DNA from: Pseudophaeomoniella oleicola
Lineage: Eukaryota > Ascomycota > Eurotiomycetes > Phaeomoniellales > Phaeomoniellaceae
Assembly: GCA_003868215.1 (NCBI GenBank)
Contig: QWDQ01000012.1
Span: 186,001-250,000 of the forward strand
Length of the DNA stretch: 64,000 nucleotides
Direction: 5' to 3'
Position numbers and translations under genes: made by a program. Positions 1-11,361 of the stretch are shown piece after piece. The notes under the pieces are model-generated. The model was not told the DNA's origin. It did no database searches and worked only from the letters and a program-made list of their open reading frames with translations. The first letter of the stretch is position 1, and every line of letters starts with the position of its first letter.

Positions 1-979
1 TGAGGGGAAGGTCGGTGAGGTGGTTGTGTTTGTGTTGGGGGTAGAAGGTGGGGAGGAGGGGGGTGGAGGAGGGATGGCGAAGGGGGCGGTGGTGCTGGTG
101 CTACTGCTACTGTCGGTGGCGGTGGCGGTGGCGGCGACGGCAGCGGTGGAGATAGTGGTGGCGGTGCTGGTGGTAGATGTAGACAAAGATTCGGTCACGT
201 AGATCGAGGATGTGCTGTTGTTCTCGGTAGATGATGAGGGTGTTGAGGAGGATGATTCGGTTGAAGTTGCGTCTGTTGACATTGCTGCTACTGCCGACGC
301 CGATGAAGATGATCCGCAATCGTGTGAATGGCCGTGGTGGTGTCCGTGTCCTTCGTCGCCACCGGACCATGAGGAGGAACCGGAATCGCAGCTTGAGGTC
401 ATCCAGGATGACGATGAGCTGTCGGTGGTAGTAGCCGAGCCGCTGGAAGACCATGTCGAGCTTCCGCCGGAAGATGATTCGGTGCTGCATGAATCGCTCG
501 AGCCCGATGAACCTTCGCCGGAAAGCCAGCCTTTGCAAGCATGTTTCAAAGCTTCGCTGAGCGGGCAGTCATCTTTGGAAAGGAAGGATGACAGGGCTGC
601 TCTTGCTGAGTCGCTTAATGAAGCGGCGATTCCACCGGAGGCACACGTCTTCAAAGATCCCCTATTAGATTCGTCCATACTGGAAGCTTTCGAGCTTGAT
701 AGAAACGAGGACAGGGATTTCTGGATGGATGACTCAACAATGACAGTCAAAGAAGAGCTGAGTTCTTTGGACATCCAGGTGTTCATGAAATTGTAGAATC
801 CACACGAAGATGAGCTGTACTTTGTCGAAGAAAACGCTTGCTCGATCGAGGTGCGGCTAGCGGACACCAGAATCGAAGAATCAGACTTGGAACACCAGTC
901 AGTGATCTCAGTCACTAACGAGGGACCTAACACGCTTTTCCCGGATGACTTGCACCACGACGATAGAGCTGACTTGTGA
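1..979 (+). other. Acidic coding-like frame at window edge, interrupted
   Basis: One plus-strand frame reads as a strongly acidic, Glu/Asp/Ser-rich protein from the window edge to a stop near 979, but contains two in-frame stops (about 200 and 794). The stretch before base 200 is glycine- and valine-rich and low in complexity. Short phrases such as EDDSV recur at two places, suggesting old internal duplication. No domain is recognised. It could be the decayed 3' part of a gene starting outside the window, exons whose introns I could not place, or chance openness in GC-rich repeats; the opposite strand is also open over 107-538. No function is proposed. Confidence 0.3.
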
Positions 980-3900
980 GCCATGTCCACAGAGCTAGCT
1001 GTGGCACCTCCTGTGCATGCTTCGAGGGCAGCTGCAGCCGCGCCACTGAAGCCGGAGGTTGAGGAGAAGATACCATGTTCGGAACTGTTGCCTCTCTGGG
1101 CAAGGGGAAATGGTGCAGCAGCATCGAGATGCAATGGCGTACTCGGTGCACAGAGAGCTGTCGCTGAAAGCAGCGCGAAGATCAGGCTGAATCGTGTCAT
1201 TGTCGTGACTGCTTGGTCGGTGTGATTAGGTAGGTATATATCAAGGTTTTGGGTTGTAATAACAACGAAAGAGAGTAGTATAGAACAGTTATAAAATGAC
1301 AATGACTAGCACTATGAAGCGAATGTAAAGTGCAACGAGTGACTTCGTATGATTACGCGAATGGAAAAACCCAAGGATGAAGGCAAGAAAACTGAGAGAT
1401 GATCTAGGAAATCGGTGACCTTTTTGAACTTCATCTCAATCATCTTAGATCTCCTCTGTTAATGGTATATGGAGCTTTGGGCTCATTATGAGACAGGCTG
1501 GATATTTCAAAACTGCACCTCTAGTGGGTTGCCAGTAGTGACTGCACGAGGCGCAGTCCAGGAGTCGATACTATTTTCAGGGACAAACTGGCAATGATGA
1601 GACATGGTGAGATTACTTGCCAGTGACCGTGGATTATGCAACCTGAGAGAACTTCGTGAGGATGGGTTCTTTGTAGCTGGTTACTGTTCGCCAAACCTCG
1701 AACGGTGGTGGGAGGTTGCCCCTGTAACACCATCACCACCACGGGGTTTCACGTTGGCCAGGATTGCCAAACAAAGCATCATGCGCATGAGTCTGTCGAT
1801 GCCATTCAATAAGAACAGTGCTGAGGAGTGAGACTGTGTGCTTCTTGGGGTTTGTAAACGTGATTGAATTGGAACGAGGAGAGTGATGTCGGTAGAGCTA
1901 CCGCAGAAATAACAGGTCGCTGGTGCCAAGCATTAGTGTTATAACATACGATGAATATAGAAGGATTCTAATGATATCCTGGGTTTCTTCATTTCTGCTA
2001 CGAAGACACCCAGTATTAGGCACGAAGGATTGCCCTTGACAAGAGTATTGCTTTGATGTCGAGATCGATTCGGAAGACCTGTACACAAAGGTACCTCGAC
2101 GTCCGTATTCGGATGTGGTCACGATGAATCTGGACGCCGCTACATCTACATGAGCCGGCCATACTTCATGAAACCTGTGTCATTCGTCACCACCACGAAC
2201 CATGAGCAAGGTATCGTTGGTGAGATCTTCACCTACACTTCTTCTGAACAACAGCTCCATCTCTCGTTTCAGCTTGTGGCCAGAAGGAATCCTTGACTCG
2301 TCTCGATTCCACCCTCCGACTCCAACTCGTTGTTCTCACAGGAGTTTAAGTTAAATATAGGCTCATCATCGTCCCTGAAACCAAAAGCTGCAGATAGCAG
2401 TGCTGTTCTCAGCTGTGTAAAGTCAACACTAAACGCAGCTGCGATGAGGTCTTCGTCTGTGCGGGTATGTAGTCAATTCTGTCAAAAGTTGCGAAGCTAG
2501 AACCCACAACAGCTGTTCGGGGTTGCGGTGGTGAGGACTGTTGTAGATCTTGACGCCGACGTTGATCCGACAGCACGACAGATAATTACTTCTCAGTGGA
2601 ACACCTGCTTGAGCAGACGGTGGAAAATTATCTGTGCATTGCTAATTTCTCTTGAAGGATTGGAGAGGCATTGTTCTGTAGATCCCATGAAACCGTGGTG
2701 TGAAGTCCAGTAGTGATTTCGAGCCAATGTCAATGCTCGTGGTACACAAGAGGTGATATTGTCGACGGACTGATTCATCCAAGGAGGTAACAGCCATCAT
2801 GTATATCCAGATCGAATTGCAGGCGACTTGCGAAGCAAATGGATGGATGACTCGCGGTGATACTATGCTGCCTGCCTTTCTTCGCGAGGATATTATGCAT
2901 GATTTACCTTGATTCCAAAAGTACATTGTCTGCAGCCTCAGTTGCATACCTAGGTACCTAACCTACATTAGGTAGTTACTTTACTCCCGCCTCAACGTAC
3001 ATGAGAGAATGATGTTTGGGAGGATGCAGCAACATTTGCTTGTCTTTGCACGCTATCAACCACTTTCATCATATGGTATGGTACAAGTGGCAGGAGTAGA
3101 CAGCTAGATGCCGATGCTATGCAGGACGCCGCCAACCTAAAGATACAGGACAACTTGATCTGTTCACCACGTGGAAGTTTCGAAGATAGCAAGTGAGGGA
3201 TGTAAAGTGCAAAAGAAATCGATACCCGTGATACTAGCACTGTAGTTTTACATCAAAGAGTAAACAAGAGAGGAGATGGTGATGAAGATAGTGATTGAGA
3301 CTCCTCTGTTGAGAGAGTGTTGTGGGAGTTGATGGTGGTGGGGGTAAGGGTTATAGGGGGTCCAACAAGCCCCGAAGCGAAACCGATCAGTGCAGTTCAG
3401 GGGTGATTGAATAACCCTTTGACAGGGATCGTTAGATACCTAGGGCTTCAGGGGTATCAAAGTAACATGGATATGAATGATGTGAATAATGATGTGAATG
3501 ATATGTGTGCTCTCTGGCTATCGTACCGAGGTACTGTAGCATGAAAGGACCCTATCATAGGTACAATGAGGTATGCTACCGTTAACGTCTTAACGGGAAT
3601 CGATTGAGGAAGAATCCAATTGTTCCCACTGGACTCCATTTCTCTTCCCACATGGTCAAACTTACCAACGTCCAGACTACAAACTACCTTACCGAACAGA
3701 ACGTCGATAAGGTAGAGTGGTGACCTAGACTCGTGTTGAAAAAGGCTTCAATAGTGCCGATATTGTCAATAATAGTAGATCCATCGCACACGGCACGACA
3801 GACGAAAAGCAGATGAGAACAGGAATCGAGACGCCACATCTGCAGCTTCAGCGACGCCTCTTTTTTCTCTCTCTCAATCTCTACGAATCATAGCGAAACA

Positions 3901-5108
3901 GTACTACGTAGTAGGTGACCATCAGTGGTTTGCTGAACTCCTTCGAAGCTGCATTAGCCTCATGTACGACCTCTTTTCGTGCCCACTCACTGCCACCACT
4001 AATGTTACGGAAATCTACCCGCAGTAAGGGGGAAATGGTATCTGGTGTCTTCTTGTTCTCTACGTACCGTGCACCTATCTCTACATCTTCTGCCAAAACA
4101 CGACATACACAAGCCAATAGTGTAGCTGCATTCTCCTTCTCGATCTATCAGTACTGACTGCCTCGTCGTACTACGTAGTAATTATATAGAAAGAGAGGGA
4201 CTATTGGGACCATGGCAATTGATAAGACCCTCTTTGATGTCTAGATCGCGTGCTTACCCCCTGTACTAAGCATCGATCGAGTGTAGAGTATGAACGGTTG
4301 TGAGAATATTACAATACAATACTGAAAAGGCAACCCCCAAGTCTAGCGCACTCGATGGAGCTCTTCCCGTCATCTTAGGGGCTTCTTGGCTTCTTTGGCT
4401 ATGAATAATCCCCGTTATTATAGGATGCCCATATCGACCACGGTACAGCCAGTTACCACACATGACGAATACTTACCGTATTGTCCGCGGCGTCTTGCAT
4501 CAGGGGCTGCTGGGAGTATCGCTCACACTGTTTCAGCTTGATGCATTTCCCCGTTGGGGCTGTAGATCTGACCTGCCCACCTCTGCTTTTCTTAGTGACA
4601 TGCCGTGGTAGAGGAAGAAAGCCTCAATTCATACACACTGTGCATCGTGAGTAGCATTGGTTGCTGCAGTCCATCATCGCTACTGTAAACTTGTACTATC
4701 GTCGCTTGTCAATTGTTGAAACATCTCCACCAGTTAACAGCTCCTCAGAAGACACAAGGGGAACCAGACAACCATCTCGTCGTACGGACCGATCTTGGTT
4801 CGAATTCTCCCTAGGATACCTATATCCCATTCGATCTCGTGAAAGTCGGACACCCTCTTAACAGCATTGGCAGACGAGATCGCTTCCTGGAAGATTGAGG
4901 CTTGAGGTTTCGACGTTTGCTCAGGCCGGACACACAAAACCTAAGCGCATTCAGTGTCATCGGCAACGGTTCCTCGGTCAGCCTTACGACCATGAAGACA
5001 TGATACTATCGTGAAAAGTTGGAAAGTGACTACAAGTGGAGAGCATTCCAGTGGGCGTCGTGAACTCTACTTGAAGAGAAGAAACTCCGCAGCCGCACCT
5101 TCTCGAAG
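980..5108. other. Gene-poor stretch, about 4.1 kb
   Basis: No open frame here has a recognisable domain, codon character or splice pattern. Reading frames are all below about 100 residues and scattered over both strands. The only structure seen is the pair of 13-bp direct repeats near 3.9 and 4.17 kb, listed separately. The last few hundred bases should hold the promoter and 5' leader of the gene starting at 5109. Confidence 0.5.
3901..4180. repeat. 254-bp segment between 13-bp direct repeats
   Basis: GTACTACGTAGTA occurs at 3901-3913 and again at 4168-4180, in the same orientation. Its last 12 bases are a perfect palindrome, so the pair is both direct and inverted. Sequence inside the repeats is not an extended inverted repeat. 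The arrangement could be a target-site duplication around a small insertion or two copies of a protein-binding palindrome. No coding sequence inside is convincing. Confidence 0.4.
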
Positions 5109-8100
5109 ATGCACCGAGTGAGCAAGCCAGATGGGCTCGACTTGTCGGCCACTCGAACAGGTCGAAGCGCCAGTATTTCAAGCGACCGCCCGTCCTTATC
5201 TGGGATCTCGGCCGTGTCACCACCTCTAAACGTCAATCCAGAACCTCTGTACATCGCTGTTGCGGCAGCATCCCACCTAGTCTCGTCGGAGCTCGATATC
5301 GATGGCGCAACCATCTCGCGAGGTGCGCTCGGCCTGTTGAACAGCTTTTTGGATCAGATTCTCTTCAATATTCTTGCGCGCGCACGTTCGACGCAACTCA
5401 ATGCGCTTCGGCCAGCAGTGATTGAGGTGCTGAAGGCAAGGCTTGGGAAAGAAGCGGTCACGGGTGCGGACGAAGAATTAAAGGAATATTTGGGAGACGG
5501 AGAAGATGACGAATCAGCCGTCTTCTACGGAGGCCAAGAACCCAAAGGCGACTTCGATCTGGAGTTAGCGTGGAAGCTGGCGCGCCTCCGATGTATGGTG
5601 TATACCAGGCTTGGTGATCTAGAGGAAGACGATGAGGAGGAATATATCGAGAAGGAGAACCTAGACGACGGCGGTCGATCCACCCGTCGGTATTCACATC
5701 CCAGTGGTGTCACACCTGCGGCCGCCATCTTTCTGACCTCGATTCTTGAGTACCTTGGCGAGCAAGCGCTATATTATGCGGGTCAAGCAACACAGCGACG
5801 CATCGTTACTGCGAAGCAAGACCAGGGCGAATTCACTGCCTTGCCCGGAATCCCGGACAAACCCATCATTGAGGAGATAGACATGTTCTCTGTTGGCCGA
5901 GACAGTCCCCTATCACGTTTGTGGAGGACCTGGAGGAAGAACGTCAAGTCTCCAAGGGGCTCTCTGAGCCATGCCATCTCTCGCGAGTCTCTGATCCGTC
6001 GCACTCTTTCAGCCAGCCATAACGGGAGTCGCAATGGCAGCATAAGTGTACCTCTAGAAGAAAACGAGCGACCTATTCCGTCTGTCGAGGAAGTTTTGGA
6101 AGAGGCGGATCCGTCGCAAGTGCCTCTACCGCTATCCGAGAATGACGTTGATGAGATAGAAGTCCCGGGGCTGGCACGAGTTATTGATGATGAGGAGGTG
6201 CAAGAGCCAACCCGACTAGACGAGCAAGTTCCCAGACCAAAGAGCATGTTTATTGTTCCTCCAGCGCTTACACCACCGACTCCAATTACGCCAAATGACA
6301 TTTCACCATCGGCCCAACAGCACTCTCAGAACCGCCCGGCTTTCAAGCATACAAGGTCTCGCTCGCTACCCACGCCTATACAATCACCGTTCACGCCGGC
6401 CGCTGGTGAGTATGACGAATCTGTATTTGTCACTCCCATGGAGACTTCGGATCCATTGGAGGTGCCAACCGACGCGCAAAACGACGATCCTAAGACCCCA
6501 ACTCAAGAGTCTGTATCTACAGATAAACAGCTGCAGAATTCTAACTTCGATTCGATCCAGACTCTGGAATTGAAGCCGAGGACATCTTCGATGCCAGCGA
6601 CACATGCAACCCCTCAATCATATAGTCGAAGTAATCAGGGTGTTGGTAGCGAGCATGTTCCCGCGGACTTTTTGGACGTTGACGAGCCGGAAGCTACACC
6701 AAAGGCAGACACTTTTGCATCCGAGGCTGCTCCAGCGGTACTTAGCAATCAAGTCATCCGCCAAGACACGGCTGCTCAAGATTTCGCGTCTACTGGCAGT
6801 CCTACAGCGACGGGTGTTGATGACAGCCTGCGTTCCCAACATAAGGACGCTGTTTTAGCGCAATCACCCGCGAATACCTCTCCGAGATCAGCTTTAGAAG
6901 CCGCGAGTGAAAGCACCGATCAGCATCAGACTAAGCCCACCAAGATCTCCCTTGACAACTTGCCGCCGCCGGCTTCGAAAGAATCTGGCGCCCCGCGGTT
7001 GACTCCTTTGCGAGAAATGATCGAAGAAGCACCTGATACCTCCGATGACGGGTTATCTGCGGCTCCGAGCAACGAGAGCCAAAACAGAAAGACATCAGTC
7101 GCCTCTATCCCAGATCAAATCAAGAGCACCCATGATTACGTGTCAAGTCCGAAGCCAATAAACAGCTCCATCAAAGCAAGCAAACCCCAAATCCTACATG
7201 TTAAAACTCAAGCACCAAAAGCGGTGTCTGAGAGCCAGTCTGCTCCAGTCATAGGGCGGGCGACATCTAACCGTGTCCCAGCGTCACATTCAGTACCCGC
7301 CATGAACGGTGTCAGGCCTCAGAGGTCCGATAGCGCTACTGAAAGACGACCGGAAACATCGGCATCTCAAAAGTCCGTCAAACCACAGGCTATATATGCG
7401 ACTCTGGATGGATCCAGATCGCAAGGCGCAGTTGCTGAAGGCAAGCAGAGTCTAGAGGACCTGATCAGAAGCAACGGGACATTGCATTACACACTGACGC
7501 CACAAAATATGCGTGATGCAGATGTAAGCGAACGCGCAAGAGCGACGAGAGATACCTTGCTAACAGACGAGCAGTCTTTTGAACCCCAAAGAAAGCCGCA
7601 GCGGACTGGGACGTCCGATCTGGCTGAATTTCTACGGAGCACTGCTCCACCAGGTGACAGTGCTTCGCGCCCCTTGACAAGTCGCTCAGCTGTATCGGCT
7701 AAAAGTACCGGTCGACGCTCGGTCCAAGCCGATGCGCATCATCCACCATTGCCGTCAGCCAGTAGGAGTAGGTCAGGCTCCAAGAGCATTGAGATCCAGG
7801 CGGTCAGTCCATCCAGCCCTCGTGCCCGAAATATCCAGCCTCGCCCGGCGACTATCCAGAAGGATACACTGAGAGACTTGGCCGACTTTGCCAAGTCTAC
7901 TGGTCCGGACAGCCCGGCACAACTTCCTACAAGCATCAAATCTTCTTCGACGAAGACTTCTCTCGACACGGCACATCCTCTTGGAAACCAATCCCCTCGG
8001 CCATCGTCTCAGCAAACGGCGACACGGCGCACGTCGAGTGTGAGGACCAATGGTTCGCGGTTACAAGCTCGAGACGCTACTGTCCCACGAGACGAAAAGA

Positions 8101-9002
8101 GCTCAGAACTCATCGACTTTATCCGGGAAGGCCCTCCGAGGGATCCTAGAGATGGTACGCACCGAATTCCACGTAACGTCGCTCCTTTCAGGAACACGAT
8201 GGATTCGGATGATCTCGCTGCACTAGGACCTTTGAAAAGCCAAGACCCTAACGGGCGCACGTCTGTAGCGAGCACGCAGGCTAGTTCCCACGCACCAAAA
8301 TCTGTGCAGTCATCGGCCAACTCGAGGACCAACTTGATTGACAATTCGAACAAGGCCACTTCCAAGCCTGCGAATAATTACCCATCCCCTGCGGATCGCT
8401 CTTTCGGCCTTGACGAAGACGCTGAGGACCTGATGAAACCGAAGAGGAAGCAAAGACGGGTGCGCGATCCCTATGCTATTGACAGTGATGACGACGAAGA
8501 TCTGGAAGCGGATCTGCAACCTGTTCCGAAGCAAAAGCCTGTCCGACAGGAGGAGAGCTTGATGGATTTCCTTCGTAACACGTCGCCACCTCCAACCTCC
8601 AAATTCCAAGCTCAACCTTTGATGATCAGTGAGAACCAAAAAGCACAGGCCATTAAAGGTCTTAGACAGCACTCCAGCAGTCCAACACTAAAGGACCGCT
8701 TGATCAGAACTGCTTCAAACAACAGTCACAGTAGAAGCACCCGCGCGCCTCCTGGAGTAAGATTTGCAGATCCGTCACAGAATACCCACAAACCAAGCTC
8801 TGCACCGCGCACCAACGTCGCCCGTGGTCCTACGACAGGACTCATGCCTGCTAGAGCTGGTGTCGGTGGCACGGCAGACTTGGCCGATTTCCTACGGAAT
8901 TCTGCACCCCCTGAACCCTTTAGGCGTATGCCAAGTCCGATAGAGGAGGAACGGACTGGTTTCTCCAGGCTATTTTCGAGAAGGAAGAAGCTTGTTGTAT
9001 AA
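5109..9002 (+). CDS. Tandem histone-fold-like protein with long disordered tail
   Basis: A single-exon, 1297-residue protein. Residues about 63-129 resemble H2B: SRGALGLLNSFLDQILFNI here against SKAMGIMNSFVNDIFERI in H2B, followed by a helix like the H2B C-terminal helix. Residues about 200-235 resemble the H2A core: TSILEYLGEQALYYAGQAT here against AAVLEYLTAEILELAGNAA in H2A. An acidic linker (about 130-190) lies between. The remaining 1060 residues are Ser/Pro/Thr-rich, probably disordered, and carry at least five copies of a D-L-x-[DE]-F-[LI]-R-type motif; the protein ends in a basic tail. The resemblance was judged by eye. Inference: a chromatin or nuclear scaffold protein whose N-terminus folds as a pseudo H2A-H2B dimer. 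Function is unknown. The first ATG with good context was taken as start. Confidence 0.85.
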   Translation: MHRVSKPDGLDLSATRTGRSASISSDRPSLSGISAVSPPLNVNPEPLYIAVAAASHLVSSELDIDGATISRGALGLLNSFLDQILFNILARARSTQLNALRPAVIEVLKARLGKEAVTGADEELKEYLGDGEDDESAVFYGGQEPKGDFDLELAWKLARLRCMVYTRLGDLEEDDEEEYIEKENLDDGGRSTRRYSHPSGVTPAAAIFLTSILEYLGEQALYYAGQATQRRIVTAKQDQGEFTALPGIPDKPIIEEIDMFSVGRDSPLSRLWRTWRKNVKSPRGSLSHAISRESLIRRTLSASHNGSRNGSISVPLEENERPIPSVEEVLEEADPSQVPLPLSENDVDEIEVPGLARVIDDEEVQEPTRLDEQVPRPKSMFIVPPALTPPTPITPNDISPSAQQHSQNRPAFKHTRSRSLPTPIQSPFTPAAGEYDESVFVTPMETSDPLEVPTDAQNDDPKTPTQESVSTDKQLQNSNFDSIQTLELKPRTSSMPATHATPQSYSRSNQGVGSEHVPADFLDVDEPEATPKADTFASEAAPAVLSNQVIRQDTAAQDFASTGSPTATGVDDSLRSQHKDAVLAQSPANTSPRSALEAASESTDQHQTKPTKISLDNLPPPASKESGAPRLTPLREMIEEAPDTSDDGLSAAPSNESQNRKTSVASIPDQIKSTHDYVSSPKPINSSIKASKPQILHVKTQAPKAVSESQSAPVIGRATSNRVPASHSVPAMNGVRPQRSDSATERRPETSASQKSVKPQAIYATLDGSRSQGAVAEGKQSLEDLIRSNGTLHYTLTPQNMRDADVSERARATRDTLLTDEQSFEPQRKPQRTGTSDLAEFLRSTAPPGDSASRPLTSRSAVSAKSTGRRSVQADAHHPPLPSASRSRSGSKSIEIQAVSPSSPRARNIQPRPATIQKDTLRDLADFAKSTGPDSPAQLPTSIKSSSTKTSLDTAHPLGNQSPRPSSQQTATRRTSSVRTNGSRLQARDATVPRDEKSSELIDFIREGPPRDPRDGTHRIPRNVAPFRNTMDSDDLAALGPLKSQDPNGRTSVASTQASSHAPKSVQSSANSRTNLIDNSNKATSKPANNYPSPADRSFGLDEDAEDLMKPKRKQRRVRDPYAIDSDDDEDLEADLQPVPKQKPVRQEESLMDFLRNTSPPPTSKFQAQPLMISENQKAQAIKGLRQHSSSPTLKDRLIRTASNNSHSRSTRAPPGVRFADPSQNTHKPSSAPRTNVARGPTTGLMPARAGVGGTADLADFLRNSAPPEPFRRMPSPIEEERTGFSRLFSRRKKLVV

Positions 9003-9879
9003 ACGACGAACAACAAGGCAAAATCACCTTCTTTTTCAACATCTCAGCTCACACGACTGCGACGCCTGCTCTATTCCATCTGTGTGTGCATTTGACGGTT
9101 TTCCTATTTATTTTTTTCGGCTACGTTAAATGTGCTCTGGAGAAAGTACACACTTACTTTTTACATTACGTTCATGGGTTGAACTGTACTTTGCACGATA
9201 CCCTTTATGTTTTGCTATCTACCTTTGTGTCTTATCACCTACCTACCTTTCTTTTTTTCCCGCGAACAAGCATAGGGCTGGCGTGTGACTGTCCAACAAA
9301 TCTTTTTTTTTGGCTACAGACTTGGCTCGCTTCTCTTTATTTACCTACCATCTTCACAACAATGTGGTTGAAACCATTTTTTCCCTTTTAACATGTCTAA
9401 GAAAGGAAACTTAACTCTCTTCACATGTTTTCTTTCCCAGCAGAAGGGTCTGCTTGGGAATAAGGGGGAAGGGGGATATGTTCTTTTTTATATGTATGTA
9501 CTCGGGGAGAGTGTGTTGTTGTTGTTGTCCTTAGATATCTATCTACGTAGGTAGCTGGCTATGTACCTAGCAAGTAGAACAAATCTTACATTAGGGAAAA
9601 ATATTTATGAGTCTTCTTTTCTGTTTGACACCTAATATGTAGAGGGTATCTCTGTGTATAGAGGTAGGTAGGTAGGTAGGTAGGTATATTAGGTAGGTAT
9701 ATATCATGAGATCATCATCTATCATCATTCAGCATGAAAGCTAAAGGGAAAAAAAAGGGGAAATGAAATGATGATGATGATGATGAACCGAGGAAAACGC
9801 TGTGTGTGTAACTTAACGAAAAAAAGCAACAGATTGTGAGCTCTCTGGGTATCGACTGCCTGCATAGATATACTGACTA
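9003..9879. other. Convergent 3' flanks with GGTA repeat
   Basis: The space between two convergent genes. It is pyrimidine- and AT-rich and contains a (GGTA)n microsatellite at about 9662-9686 followed by further GGTA units, and a (GAT)n run near 9768-9785. A 101-residue open frame at 9086-9391 looks like 3' UTR sequence and was not called. Confidence 0.5.
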
Positions 9880-10676
9880 CTAGTCCTTTGCTAGTTTCAC
9901 GTCATGATCGTCGCCCGTTGAGCTGGGGGGAGTGAGCTTTCCGGTTCCGGTGGTGCCTTCGATGTCATCGTCCCAGGCGTCGTCGGCCGCGTTCTCGTCC
10001 CAGTTGTCGACTTCTTCTTCCAGGGTTTTAGACTGAGCGGCGGCCGTACTGGTCACGATGCCGCTTTCTTGTTGCTCGTCTGTGGCTGCTGTGCGATGAT
10101 GTGTGTGTATGCTCGGGCCTTCGCCTAGTTCGAGGTCCGGGTCGCGGTTTTCGTCTTCGTCGTCGTCGCCGTCCGGGGGGATCTGGCCGAGCGCGGCGTA
10201 TTTGGCTTTCCGTCTGCGCTCTAGCATTCGTTTGTGATACCAGCTGGCGAGACCGGTTGCGCTGAGGCTTCCTATCAAATTCGCAAGGATGTCATAAGGG
10301 TCGAAGACTCGGTCGTTCGGGAGGAAGCCTTGGATCACTTCCGAACCGATACCTAGCACAAAGGTACAGACGACCAAGGTGAGGTTCAGGACGCGACGAC
10401 GAGATGTGTCTAAAATAAAATAGAAGGCTAGCGTGAGAAGGAAGAACGTTATAAGGTGTAATAATTTGTCATTTGGTGTGTATTGCTGTACGGTGCTGTT
10501 TTGGGAATGCGGGAGGAGGCCGGCGTAGGCGGAGAGGAAGAGGAGGGTCACGAATGCGCCTGATGGACGGAATTGTTAGCGAAGAGTGTTCCACTTGTAT
10601 CAGCATGCAATGCATAAAGTGCACATCGGTCCTTGTTGATTCTGCACGTACCTGCAAACGGGTACCTTATTCGCAT
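9880..10676 (-). CDS. VanZ-like integral membrane protein
   Basis: Two exons, complement(join(9880..10559,10652..10676)), 234 residues. The 25-base first exon encodes MRIRYPFAG; the intron (10560-10651) has donor GTACGT and acceptor ATCAG and restores the frame at AFVTLLFLSAYAG. Four hydrophobic segments fall in residues about 10-125 (for example LLHLITFFLLTLAFYFIL), with the VanZ-type PNDKLLH and YDILANLIGS phrases. The C-terminal 100 residues are acidic and hydrophilic. The family is named for bacterial VanZ (teicoplanin resistance); its fungal members have no established role. Spt7 lies divergently upstream with about 685 bp between starts. Confidence 0.85.
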
Positions 10677-11017
10677 GTCGGGGCTCTGCTCGGGAGGGAG
10701 CAAGCAAGCAAGCTAGTAGTTATCGTATTGGAGACAAGACCTCAGTAGCCTGTTGTTTGTATACTAGAGATAAGTTGAAGTTTGATTGAGTCGGGAGCCA
10801 ATTGTCGCTTGAAATACTGCCTCAAGCTAGACAGATCTTAAAGGTCGGGACATTCATGAGCGCAGGACAGGTCTTTGTCGTCTACGGAGTTGGTTTGCTG
10901 ATAACAGCTGTCTTGACGCTGTGACGAAAGCTCCAGATGTGATCGGCAAGATCATGGCGGAGGTTCACCGCGGAGGTTAGCATCACGTGATTGGTGCTCG
11001 AACCGTCTCGCCGTCTA

Positions 11018-11060
11018 CGTAGTGAACGTTAGTACAGGTCGTTCACTACGGTTCACTACG
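11018..11060. promoter_or_regulatory. Inverted repeat plus direct repeat in divergent promoter
   Basis: CGTAGTGAACG (11018-11028) and CGTTCACTACG (11040-11050) form a perfect 11-bp inverted repeat around an 11-nt loop. The right arm is followed at once by a second GTTCACTACG (11051-11060). The element sits between the VanZ-like gene and spt7, about 300 bp from the spt7 start. The structure is seen directly; a regulatory role is only inferred. Confidence 0.35.
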
Positions 11061-11361
11061 GTGACCGAATTATCCAAGGATCACCACCAAGGGCCTTCCT
11101 CCCTACTCTAATGTGGTCTTCATCCGGCCATGAGCGACGCGAAGCATCAACATTTCCATCAGTAAACGACCACGAATACGGCGATTTCTGGCAAAATATT
11201 ATCGGCGCTGTATTCACCAGCATCAAAGACATATGATTACGTACTTCTACGAACAACAGAGGCCTGAGGCCGGGAGATAACGGCTACTGGACTTTTCAAA
11301 GCTGGCGAAACCTGAGGTTTGGTCTTCCCCATAGAGTTGCGGTTCCCCTCAGCGCTGGCCC

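Noticed and set aside
4797-4810. tRNA B-box-like GGTTCGAATTC
   Set aside because: There is no A box at the right distance, no acceptor stem and no cloverleaf.
5783-6301. 172-residue minus-strand open frame
   Set aside because: It is antisense to the histone-fold gene, Ser-rich by mirror composition, with no domain.
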